Origin: Bacteroidota bacterium
Lineage (GTDB): Bacteria; Bacteroidota; Bacteroidia; Flavobacteriales_F; PHOS-HE28
Reading direction: 5' to 3'
Assembly (NCBI GenBank): GCA_023428865.1
Contig: JAEYWT010000131.1
Span: 1 to 5,356 of the forward strand
Length of the DNA: 5,356 bases
Position 1 is the first letter of the stretch; the number at the start of each line of letters is the position of its first letter. Both the position numbers and the translations under genes were made by a program. This document shows, one piece after another, positions 1 through 5,356 of this stretch. Below the pieces are notes generated by a model, which was given only the letters and a program-made list of their open reading frames with translations, made no database searches and had not been told where the DNA came from.

Positions 1-30
1 GCGTACGTGTTTGCGGAAACGCAGGGACAT
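1..30 (-). CDS. Possible 5' end of a leftward gene, truncated by the window edge
   Basis: On the minus strand an ATG at 30-28 opens a frame reading MSLRFRKHVR with no stop before the window edge. The basic start and the placement about 70 nt downstream of the preceding stop codon on the same strand fit the first ten codons of a next gene. Ten codons cannot identify a product, and an open frame this short is expected by chance, so this is only a candidate. No clear ribosome binding site or -7-like box was seen in front of it. Confidence 0.25.
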   Translation of the reverse strand, partial: MSLRFRKHVR

Positions 31-66
31 TGTGCTATGGGTGCTGTTGTGGTGTTTGGCCACAGG

Positions 67-98
67 GCGACCCCGTGGGTCGCGACTACGGTGTCGCG
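67..98. terminator. Two overlapping inverted repeats just after the cbs stop codon
   Basis: Positions 67-73 (GCGACCC) pair with 77-83 (GGGTCGC) around a 3-nt loop. Positions 81-86 (CGCGAC) pair with 93-98 (GTCGCG) around a 6-nt loop. The two hairpins share 81-83, so they cannot both form fully. They lie immediately downstream, on the minus strand, of the cystathionine beta-synthase stop codon at 100-102. This suits a transcription end or a 3' stabilising structure. There is no U-tract, so calling it an intrinsic terminator is an inference. Confidence 0.3.
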
Positions 99-99
99 G

Positions 100-1455
100 T
101 CATTTCAATTTCCCGATGATGTCCTGCTTGGTGATGATCCCGTACCCATTCACCTGTTCCACCAACACCGCAGGCGACCCATTCCCCAAGCGTTTGGCCA
201 CTTCATCCAAGGTGGCATCCATTTTCAGAACAGGCAGCGCGGGACCCATCACCACACGCGCAGCTTGTGTGCGTACATCGGCATCTTCTAGGATGGCATC
301 GAACAAACGGGCGTCGGTTATGGTGCCCACGGGCTTGCCCTGTTCCATCACCGGCAATTGGTCGATGTTGTGCGCCCGCATCTTGTCGATGGCCGCCAGC
401 ACGGGCTCGTCTGCCTCTACGCTCAACAATTGTAGGTCCTTGCCTTTCAACAGGTCGCCGGCCGTGGGCTTTTCCTCTACCAGGAAACCGCGTTCGCGCA
501 TCCAGTCGTCGTTGAACATCTTGCCCACATAGCGGCTTCCATGGTCGTGGAAGATCACCACCACGGTCTCGCCTTTCTTGAACCGGTCCTTCAACTGCAT
601 CAGGCCAGCCATGGCGGCACCAGCGCTGTTGCCAACGAAGATGGCTTCGTCCTTTACGATCTTCCGGGTGTAGATGGCGGCATCGCGGTCGGTTACCTTC
701 TCGAAATGGTCGATCAGGTCCATGTCCACGTTGGCCGGCACGAAGTCTTCGCCAATGCCTTCGGTGATGTATGGATAGATCTCGTTCTTATCGAACTCGC
801 CGGTCTCTTTCAACTTTTTGAAAACCGATCCGTAAGTGTCGATGCCCCACAGCTTGATGTTCGGGTTCTTCTCCTTCAGGTATTTGCCCGTGCCGCAAAG
901 TGTTCCACCGGTGCCTACACCCACCACGAGGTGGTCTATCCTGCCGCCGGTCTGTTCCCAGATCTCGGGGCCGGTGGTCTCGTAGTGCGCCTGTGCGTTG
1001 CTGGGGTTGTCGTATTGGTTCGCCTTCCAGCTATTAGGTGTCTCGCTCACCAAACGCGAGGATACACAGTAGTAGGAGCGGGGGTCTTCCGGATCGACGT
1101 TCGTTGGGCAAACGATCACTTCCGCCCCGAAGGCGCGCAAGATGTCCACTTTCTCCTTGCTCTGCTTATCGGTGGTGGTGAAGATGCACTTGTAGCCTTT
1201 GATGATGGCTGCAATGGCCAAGCCCATGCCCGTGTTGCCGCTCGTGCCTTCGATGATGGTGTAACCCGGTTTCAGGTGACCGGCCTTCTCGGCATCTTCC
1301 ACCATCTTGATGGCCATGCGGTCCTTGATGCTGTTACCGGGGTTGAAGGTCTCCACCTTGGCCAATACCGTGGCGGGGATGTCCTTGGTGATCTTGTTGA
1401 GGCGTACCAACGGCGTGTTTCCGATGGTGCTGAGGATGTTGTCGTGGATCTTCAT
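100..1455 (-). CDS. cbs: Cystathionine beta-synthase with C-terminal CBS-domain pair
   Basis: This is a cytoplasmic PLP enzyme of fold type II, 451 aa, expected to condense serine (or an activated serine) with homocysteine to give cystathionine. The catalytic domain spans about residues 1-325. It shows the PLP lysine K44 in NSIKDR, the substrate loop TSGNTG at 71-76, the phosphate-binding GTGGT at 181-185, and S277 in GNSAGA, which should contact the pyridine nitrogen. The stretch around 126-165 (DPRSYY, PNSWKANQYDNPSN, AHYETTGPEI) and the GSRYVG...NDDWM segment near 306-319 resemble cystathionine beta-synthases more than plain cysteine synthases. Two CBS domains follow at about 335-395 and 400-450, forming a likely ligand-sensing Bateman module. 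The heme-binding N-terminal extension of animal enzymes is absent. The start MKIHDNILSTIGNTPL was chosen because family proteins begin there; the frame is open back to an ATG at 1593, but that would overlap the upstream permease gene by 74 nt and add 46 unrelated residues. Cysteine synthase activity cannot be excluded from sequence. Confidence 0.95.
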   Translation of the reverse strand: MKIHDNILSTIGNTPLVRLNKITKDIPATVLAKVETFNPGNSIKDRMAIKMVEDAEKAGHLKPGYTIIEGTSGNTGMGLAIAAIIKGYKCIFTTTDKQSKEKVDILRAFGAEVIVCPTNVDPEDPRSYYCVSSRLVSETPNSWKANQYDNPSNAQAHYETTGPEIWEQTGGRIDHLVVGVGTGGTLCGTGKYLKEKNPNIKLWGIDTYGSVFKKLKETGEFDKNEIYPYITEGIGEDFVPANVDMDLIDHFEKVTDRDAAIYTRKIVKDEAIFVGNSAGAAMAGLMQLKDRFKKGETVVVIFHDHGSRYVGKMFNDDWMRERGFLVEEKPTAGDLLKGKDLQLLSVEADEPVLAAIDKMRAHNIDQLPVMEQGKPVGTITDARLFDAILEDADVRTQAARVVMGPALPVLKMDATLDEVAKRLGNGSPAVLVEQVNGYGIITKQDIIGKLK

Positions 1456-1488
1456 GGAAAGGCCGCTTCTTCCGGTTGCGGCAACGTG

Positions 1489-1496
1489 CGAAGGTA
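1489..1496 (-). promoter_or_regulatory. Candidate -7 promoter element for cbs
   Basis: On the minus strand this reads TACCTTCG, one mismatch from the Bacteroidota sigma-ABfr -7 consensus TAnnTTTG. It ends 33 nt before the cbs ATG and lies in the 64-nt gap after the permease gene. No clear TTG -33 element is visible about 20 nt upstream. The same octamer also occurs inside the gene at 3881-3888, where it has no obvious role, so an isolated match is weak evidence. Confidence 0.35.
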
Positions 1497-1519
1497 GCAG
1501 CCCTGAACGGATCGGCCGG

Positions 1520-3061
1520 TTAAGCGAAGCGTATCGCTTTGGACGGGGCGATACGGGCAACCAGCATGCTTGGCAATAGGAGGGCAAGCACACATACCAG
1601 CATGGTCCCTAGGTTGAGCCAGAGGATCGGCATCAGGTCCAGGTCGATGGGTACAGCATCCACGTAGTAACTCTCTACGGGCAAGGTCACCAAGCCGAAC
1701 TGTTGCTGAACAACGCAAAGCGCGATCCCTAAGAGATCACCAAGCAGAATGCCTATGCCCAGAATGTAGGCTGCATCGATCAGGAAGATCCTGCGAATGG
1801 CGCCATTGGTGCTGCCCAGCGCTTTCAACACCCCGATCATGGAGGTACGCTCCAGAATGATGATGAGCAGGGCAGAGGTCATGTTGATGATGGCCACGAT
1901 CACCATCAGCACGATGATCACGATGACGTTCGTATCCAACAGTTCCAACCACGCGAAGATCTCCGGAAAGCGCTGGCGCACGGTGAGCGAGCGCAAGCGG
2001 ATGTCCAAATGGTCCCGGTAGATGAGATCATCCATCTCCGCTAGGTCCTCATAGCGGTCCAGGATCACCTCGAAGCCGCCAGCGTATCTGGTGTGGCTGC
2101 CGCCTGAACCACCGCGCTCCACCACATGGTATCGCTGGTTCTGGGTGTCTGCTTTCCTCTCAGTGTCGGAGTCGTTCAGCGCGATCGTTACCCAGGCTGT
2201 ATCCGCCAATGTCTGTCGTGCATCGGTCACTACCAGGGTAATGGTGGTATCCTGCTTCACCTGTAACCAATGCGGCCCCTTGCCGGAAAGGACCGTGCCC
2301 GGCCATTCGAAGTCGTAGACGCGGTCGCCACCGAAGGCGAGCCCTTCCACGCGGATGCCACGCGGCGAGATGCTATCGTCTACAAGGATCTCGGCTTTCA
2401 AGCCCCACTGCGCGAACCGTTGCAAGTGCTCGATATCCACATACACCAGCTGGTGATCCAGGTTCTCGATGCCTGTTTCGTACAAGCCGCTTACCCTGAA
2501 TTTCCGCGGGCGGATATCATCATTGTCTTTGATCAGGTAGACCGTGATGGTGTCGCTCACGCCGATGCGCAGCCTATCGCTGAGGTACTTGGAGAGTAAT
2601 AGGTCCATGGGGCGTGCCGTATCGCCCGTGGCAGGAACGGTGCCAGCCTTCAAGTGCTGTTGCAAAAAGCTCCAGTCATGGTCTTTCCCAACACCTTTCA
2701 GGACCACGCCTTGGATCTCGTTCTCCGTTTCGATGATGCCCGGTCGTGTGGCGAACACTTGGATGTGCTTTACACCAGGGATATTCTCCAACGAGGGGTA
2801 GAATGGCTGGTCTATCGCAACACGCGGGGTTTCTTTGGAGTCTGTTTGGCTGATGGAGGTGATCTGTAAGTGGCCACCCGCCCCGGTTACCTTCGTGCGC
2901 ACTTCCCGTTGAAAGCCCGCGGTGATGCCCACCGTGATGATCATGACCGCCATACCGATGACGATGCCCAATACCGCAATGCCAACGATGGGCCGGGAGA
3001 GCCGATCGGCCCGATCCTTGTCTATCAGGATCCGGCGAGCAATGAAATGTGAAACGTTCAC
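1520..3061 (-). CDS. FtsX/MacB-like ABC transporter permease (LolC/LolE type)
   Basis: This is an inner-membrane permease subunit, 513 aa from the GTG at 3061, with the classic layout of four membrane segments. TM1 is at about residues 23-50, followed by a large periplasmic MacB-PCD-like domain (about 51-375). TM2 (377-403), TM3 (431-459) and TM4 (476-504) form the C-terminal FtsX domain, with the coupling segment ERTSMIGVLKALGSTNGAIRR between TM2 and TM3 and the typical ending PSKAIRF. Relatives extract lipoproteins from the inner membrane with the ATPase LolD. No ATPase gene is next to it, as is common for these permeases in Bacteroidota. The GTG start gives MNVSHFIARRIL, the usual beginning of the family; an ATG at 3115 would add 18 untypical residues and lengthen the overlap with the divergent gene from 20 to 74 bp. 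Bacteroidota relatives are, from memory, about 400 aa; the excess lies in a periplasmic insertion (listed separately). The precise substrate is unknown. Confidence 0.9.
   Translation of the reverse strand: MNVSHFIARRILIDKDRADRLSRPIVGIAVLGIVIGMAVMIITVGITAGFQREVRTKVTGAGGHLQITSISQTDSKETPRVAIDQPFYPSLENIPGVKHIQVFATRPGIIETENEIQGVVLKGVGKDHDWSFLQQHLKAGTVPATGDTARPMDLLLSKYLSDRLRIGVSDTITVYLIKDNDDIRPRKFRVSGLYETGIENLDHQLVYVDIEHLQRFAQWGLKAEILVDDSISPRGIRVEGLAFGGDRVYDFEWPGTVLSGKGPHWLQVKQDTTITLVVTDARQTLADTAWVTIALNDSDTERKADTQNQRYHVVERGGSGGSHTRYAGGFEVILDRYEDLAEMDDLIYRDHLDIRLRSLTVRQRFPEIFAWLELLDTNVIVIIVLMVIVAIINMTSALLIIILERTSMIGVLKALGSTNGAIRRIFLIDAAYILGIGILLGDLLGIALCVVQQQFGLVTLPVESYYVDAVPIDLDLMPILWLNLGTMLVCVLALLLPSMLVARIAPSKAIRFA
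2081..2404 (-). other. Extra beta-rich module inserted in the permease periplasmic domain
   Basis: Residues about 220-327 of the permease lie between the segment ending LQRFAQW and the conserved GGFEVILDRYEDL, which as I recall are nearly adjacent in ordinary family members. The inserted part has the alternating pattern of a beta-sandwich, for example TTITLVVTDA and DTAWVTIALND preceded by YDFEWPG, resembling PKD or Ig-like domains. It ends in a Gly/Ser-rich linker (GGSGGS). The boundaries and the fold are inferences from the sequence pattern only. Confidence 0.5.
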
Positions 3062-4286
3062 GTGCGGTGTTGCCCCTTGGGCAGCGGCGAAGATAGGTGC
3101 CTGTTCCGCGGCCATCTTACTGCTTGTGGCCTGTGGGCGTACACAACCTGTCCAGGTCAGCGATGTGCCGTCTGCGGATCAAACTAGGCATCTGCAGGTG
3201 GGTGCGCAACGTACCACAGAATATCTGTCGTTGTTGATGGGTAAGCGTGTTGCGGTTGTCACGAACCAAACGGGCTTGATCGGAGACCGTCACCTAGTGG
3301 ATTCACTGGTCGCCCTACAGGTGAACTTGGTGAAGGTGTTCGCACCCGAACATGGGTTCCGAGGGGAAGCAGATGCCGGTGAGCACGTTAAGGACGGCAA
3401 GGATGCGCGCACTGGCTTGCCGTTGGTCTCACTCTACGGCTCCAACAAGAAGCCGAAACCTGAACAATTAGCGGATGTGGATGTGCTCCTTTTCGATATC
3501 CAAGACGTGGGCGTTCGGTTCTACACGTACATCGGCACGCTCCATTACGTGATGGAAGCTGCTGCAGAAAGTGGAAAGCAGGTGGTGGTGCTCGATCGTC
3601 CCAACCCCAATGGCTTCTATGTGGATGGGCCGGTGCTCGATATGGCGTTCACCTCTTTTGTTGGTATGCACCCTGTTCCCTTGGTGCATGGTATGACGGT
3701 GGGCGAATTCGCGCGCATGATCAACGGCGAAGGTTGGTTGAAAGGGAAGTCGAAGTGTGATCTTACGATCATTCCATGCACTGGTTATGACCACTCCATG
3801 TTCTATCAGCTTCCGGTAAGGCCGTCGCCGAATCTGCCCAACATTTCTGCCGTACACCTTTATCCGTCATTGGGTCTCTTCGAAGGTACCGTGGTCAGCG
3901 TGGGTCGTGGCACGGAGAAACCGTTCCAGTGTATTGGATATCCAGGCAATCCAGTTGGTCGGTACTCATTTACCCCTGTTTCCATGCCGGGCGCCAAGGA
4001 TCCTCCCCATAAGGGCAAGGTATGCACTGGACTGGATCTACAGGAGTATGGCGAGGTGCATCCCCGGCTGGAGAAGCGGATCAACCTGCAATGGCTTACC
4101 GGGTTGTATGCCGAAGCCCCCGATAAGGCGAAATTCTTCACGCCCTTCTTCGACAAGCTTGCTGGCGGTAGTTCGTTGCGCGAGCAGGTGATCGCAGGAA
4201 CGGATGAAGAAGCCATCCGTGCATCGTGGCGCAGTGGCCTCGAACGCTTTGCTCCGATCAGGGCGAAGTATCTCCTCTATCCCTGA
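3042..4286 (+). CDS. namZ: DUF1343 lipoprotein, NamZ-like exo-beta-N-acetylmuramidase (GH171)
   Basis: This is a 414-aa predicted lipoprotein. Characterised NamZ enzymes (Bacillus subtilis, Tannerella forsythia) release terminal N-acetylmuramic acid from peptidoglycan fragments during cell-wall turnover. Family landmarks in order are KRVAVVTNQTG (68-78), VFAPEHGFRGE (99-109, probably contributing active-site residues), SLYG (130-133), DVLLFDIQDVGVRFYTYI (147-164), VLDRPNPNG (183-191), SFVGMHPVPLVHGMTVGE (205-222), VRPSPNLPN (259-267), LFEGTVVSVGRGTEKPF (279-295) and the terminal YLLYP. The start at 3042 was chosen because it gives a signal peptide with K17, a hydrophobic run 18-30 and a lipobox LVAC with the lipidated cysteine at C31. 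The residues after C31 (GRTQPVQ) lack the acidic lipoprotein export signal of surface lipoproteins, so a periplasm-facing anchor is more likely. An AGGA at 3027-3030 is a possible weak ribosome binding site. The start overlaps the divergent permease gene. The nagZ and amiE partners found beside namZ in Bacillus are absent. Family assignment is secure; enzymatic activity is inferred. Confidence 0.92.
   Translation: MKCETFTCGVAPWAAAKIGACSAAILLLVACGRTQPVQVSDVPSADQTRHLQVGAQRTTEYLSLLMGKRVAVVTNQTGLIGDRHLVDSLVALQVNLVKVFAPEHGFRGEADAGEHVKDGKDARTGLPLVSLYGSNKKPKPEQLADVDVLLFDIQDVGVRFYTYIGTLHYVMEAAAESGKQVVVLDRPNPNGFYVDGPVLDMAFTSFVGMHPVPLVHGMTVGEFARMINGEGWLKGKSKCDLTIIPCTGYDHSMFYQLPVRPSPNLPNISAVHLYPSLGLFEGTVVSVGRGTEKPFQCIGYPGNPVGRYSFTPVSMPGAKDPPHKGKVCTGLDLQEYGEVHPRLEKRINLQWLTGLYAEAPDKAKFFTPFFDKLAGGSSLREQVIAGTDEEAIRASWRSGLERFAPIRAKYLLYP
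3088..3095 (-). promoter_or_regulatory. Candidate -7 promoter element for the permease
   Basis: The minus strand reads TATCTTCG, one mismatch from the Bacteroidota -7 consensus TAnnTTTG, and ends 26 nt before the GTG start at 3061. Its form and distance resemble the element upstream of cbs. If real, it supports the GTG start, because it lies downstream of the alternative ATG at 3115. It sits inside the coding sequence of the divergent lipoprotein gene (around codons 16-18). No good -33 element was found. Confidence 0.35.
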
Positions 4287-4290
4287 AATG

Positions 4291-4321
4291 CAAGAACCCC
4301 GGCTTGCGGCCGGGGTTCTTG
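4291..4321. terminator. Bidirectional hairpin terminator between convergent genes
   Basis: The arms CAAGAACCCCGG (4291-4302) and CCGGGGTTCTTG (4310-4321) are perfect complements. The stem extends by one more C-G pair (4303 with 4309) to 13 bp closing a 5-nt loop. It starts 4 nt after the lipoprotein stop codon (4284-4286) and ends 16 nt before the stop codon of the convergent T9SS gene (4338-4340), so it can serve both transcripts. The uridine tract is weak in both directions (TTCTTGTTCC on plus, TTCTTGCATTTC on minus). Confidence 0.85.
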
Positions 4322-4337
4322 TTCCAAGTCCGGGCGA

Positions 4338-5356
4338 TCACTGCTGGATCACCAGGCGTTCGGTGTAGCTCGTTGAACCTGCGGTGATGTTCACCATATA
4401 GACGCCGCTTCGTAGCTCCCGGTTGAGGTCGAGGCTGCTGTTAACGTAGCCATCCTGGGTAGTGAGGCTACGAGCCACCACACGTTTACCTGTCATGTCG
4501 TAAATGTCAACGTTCACCGTGTTCACGCCGCGCTCAACATTGGTCAGGTTCAGCGTGAGCTGCTCGCCATTGTTGGGGTTCGGGTACATGGTGAGGTTTC
4601 CTTCCTGAGCAGGTACGAAGGCGCTGGAACCACCTTGGAAGCTGGATGGGCAGTAGGTGCTGCTGGTGATGTTGATCATGCACACCTTGCCCCAAATGGT
4701 AGGGTTGGGGCCGCATGTTGGTTCGCCATCGGCTACACACCACGTGGCACCACCATCCTTGCTCACACGTACATCCACTTCGTATTGGGTGTTGCACTTC
4801 AGTTTGTCACCAGAGCTCCAGTTCAAGTGCAGGGCCGGGCTGGTTTGGGGAGGCCTAACGATGCAACTACCTGGATTGGGGTACTCTCCGGGGATGCGGA
4901 AGCGGAACTGGTAGCGTACCATTCCACTGTTCACCGTTGGTGTGAATTGTGGGGGATTCGCTACGATCTTGTTGGCAGCGCTATTGTTCCCGCCGAACAC
5001 ACGCATCACACCGCAGCTGTAGTCTGAGGTGTTCAGCGGATTGTCCTGCAATTTCACCTGTGGGCATGCGGCACGTGCGGCGTCCATCTTGAACAAGCAA
5101 GCCGGGCCAAAGGGGAGGTTCATGCCATTCACACGACCACGGATGCGCACGTTCAAGAGCATGTCCTGTGGTATGTGGGGCGTGGCGATGCTGTTCACCC
5201 AACCGTTGATCTTGAAGTGGTTCGCGCGCAAGGCACCGGTACCGGTACCATCGCTCGTAGCATGACTACGGAAGCGACGGAAGCTATAGGCTCCATTCGG
5301 CTCGAAGAACCAGAACTCGTAACCGCTGTTCGCGTTGTTCACACCGTACTGAGCGC
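4338..5356 (-). CDS. T9SS-secreted protein with two FnIII-like domains and C-terminal sorting domain (5' end missing)
   Basis: The last 338 residues of a secreted protein are visible; the frame is open to the window edge, where it reads AQYGVNNANSGYEF. Two copies of a beta-rich, fibronectin-III-like domain occur at visible residues about 12-91 and 148-229. They share YEFWF/YQFRF near the start, a middle ALRxNHF/ALHLNW, and an end of the form Y/L-x-V-x-(V/I)-R...G...C. A cysteine-containing linker (about 92-147, with DYSCGVMRVFGG) separates them. The C-terminal 85 residues carry the type IX secretion signal: YPNPNNGEQLTLNL, then DIYDMTGKRV, then LRSGVYMVNI and the final YTERLVIQQ. Proteins with this tail are carried across the outer membrane by the Por machinery, the tail is removed, and many are attached to the surface. 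A GTG at 5342 is not a credible start because it lies in the first domain. The function is unknown; the visible part suggests a binding or structural role. No catalytic motif is seen. Confidence 0.88.
   Translation of the reverse strand, partial: AQYGVNNANSGYEFWFFEPNGAYSFRRFRSHATSDGTGTGALRANHFKINGWVNSIATPHIPQDMLLNVRIRGRVNGMNLPFGPACLFKMDAARAACPQVKLQDNPLNTSDYSCGVMRVFGGNNSAANKIVANPPQFTPTVNSGMVRYQFRFRIPGEYPNPGSCIVRPPQTSPALHLNWSSGDKLKCNTQYEVDVRVSKDGGATWCVADGEPTCGPNPTIWGKVCMINITSSTYCPSSFQGGSSAFVPAQEGNLTMYPNPNNGEQLTLNLTNVERGVNTVNVDIYDMTGKRVVARSLTTQDGYVNSSLDLNRELRSGVYMVNITAGSTSYTERLVIQQ
4341..4595 (-). other. T9SS type A C-terminal sorting domain
   Basis: These 85 codons end the secreted protein. 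They show the three conserved blocks of the Por secretion tail: YPNPNNGE, a middle DIYDMTGKRVV strand pair, and a final LRSGVYMVNITAG...YTERLVIQ. This is the strongest marker of the phylum in the window. The short Ser/Gly/Ala-rich stretch before it (SFQGGSSAFVPAQEG) looks like a linker where the tail would be cleaved. Confidence 0.9.

Noticed and set aside
541..1497. Long plus-strand open frame (318 codons) opposite cbs
   Set aside because: It is fully antisense to a strongly conserved enzyme gene, its translation is rich in Val/Gly/His/Asp with no recognisable domain, and such long mirror frames are common in GC-rich genes.
1456..1593. ATG at 1593 as the cbs start
   Set aside because: It adds 46 residues unlike the family and overlaps the end of the permease gene; the ATG at 1453-1455 matches the usual family start.
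2922..3041. Upstream in-frame ATG at 2922 as the start of the NamZ-like gene
   Set aside because: It would add 40 residues dominated by Met, Thr and Pro that mirror the permease TM1 codons, and would bury the lipoprotein signal peptide inside the protein. The ATG at 3042 places the signal peptide at the N-terminus.
3062..3115. ATG at 3115 as the permease start
   Set aside because: The extra residues (MAAEQAPIFAAAQGATPH) do not resemble a family N-terminus and increase the overlap with the divergent gene to 74 bp. It remains possible, since ATG is the commoner start codon.
3180..3209. TTG (3209-3207), 19-nt spacer and CTAGTTTG (3187-3180) as a minus-strand promoter for the permease
   Set aside because: The -7 part has TAGTTTG with one base fewer than TAnnTTTG, and it lies within the lipoprotein gene at greater distance from the GTG start. 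The TATCTTCG at 3095-3088 is better placed.
3881..3888. TACCTTCG on the minus strand
   Set aside because: It encodes part of the conserved FEGT segment of the NamZ-like protein and has no minus-strand gene downstream at promoter distance; treated as background.
3860..4216. Minus-strand open frame opposite the NamZ-like gene
   Set aside because: It is antisense to conserved coding sequence and its translation has no recognisable domain.
5228..5250. Short tandem ACCGGT/GGTACC repeat
   Set aside because: It encodes the short GTGTG stretch of the T9SS protein, in frame, and is too short to suggest a separate element.

Overview
The window looks like ordinary chromosomal DNA from a fairly GC-rich member of the Bacteroidota, probably Flavobacteriales-like. 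The main reason is a protein with a C-terminal type IX secretion (T9SS) sorting domain, a system largely confined to that phylum. Other support is an orphan LolC/E-type permease, a DUF1343/NamZ-type lipoprotein, weak Shine-Dalgarno sequences, and upstream elements resembling the Bacteroidota -7 box (TAnnTTTG, here TAYCTTCG). No mobile element, CRISPR array, tRNA or rRNA was seen.

Layout from left to right. Positions 1-99 are a short gap with two overlapping hairpins and perhaps the first codons of a leftward gene that runs off the window. Positions 100-1455 (minus) encode a cystathionine beta-synthase with a C-terminal pair of CBS domains. After 64 nt, positions 1520-3061 (minus) encode an FtsX/MacB-like ABC transporter permease of the LolC/E type, with an unusual insertion of about 100 residues in its periplasmic domain. 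Head-to-head with it, and overlapping its 5' end, positions 3042-4286 (plus) encode a DUF1343 lipoprotein of the NamZ (GH171) exo-beta-N-acetylmuramidase family. A strong hairpin at 4291-4321 separates that gene from a convergent partial gene at 4338-5356 (minus), which encodes a T9SS-secreted protein with two copies of a fibronectin-III-like domain and a C-terminal sorting domain.

The genes do not form an obvious single pathway. The permease and the cystathionine beta-synthase could be co-transcribed, though a promoter-like element just upstream of the latter suggests it can also be expressed alone. The permease (lipoprotein trafficking or another envelope function), the NamZ-like lipoprotein (peptidoglycan turnover) and the T9SS cargo all concern the envelope or surface; the cystathionine beta-synthase is cytoplasmic sulfur metabolism.

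I found no convincing new multi-gene system. The points most worth a second look are the overlapping divergent starts at 3042-3061, the extra module in the permease, and the duplicated domain in the T9SS protein.
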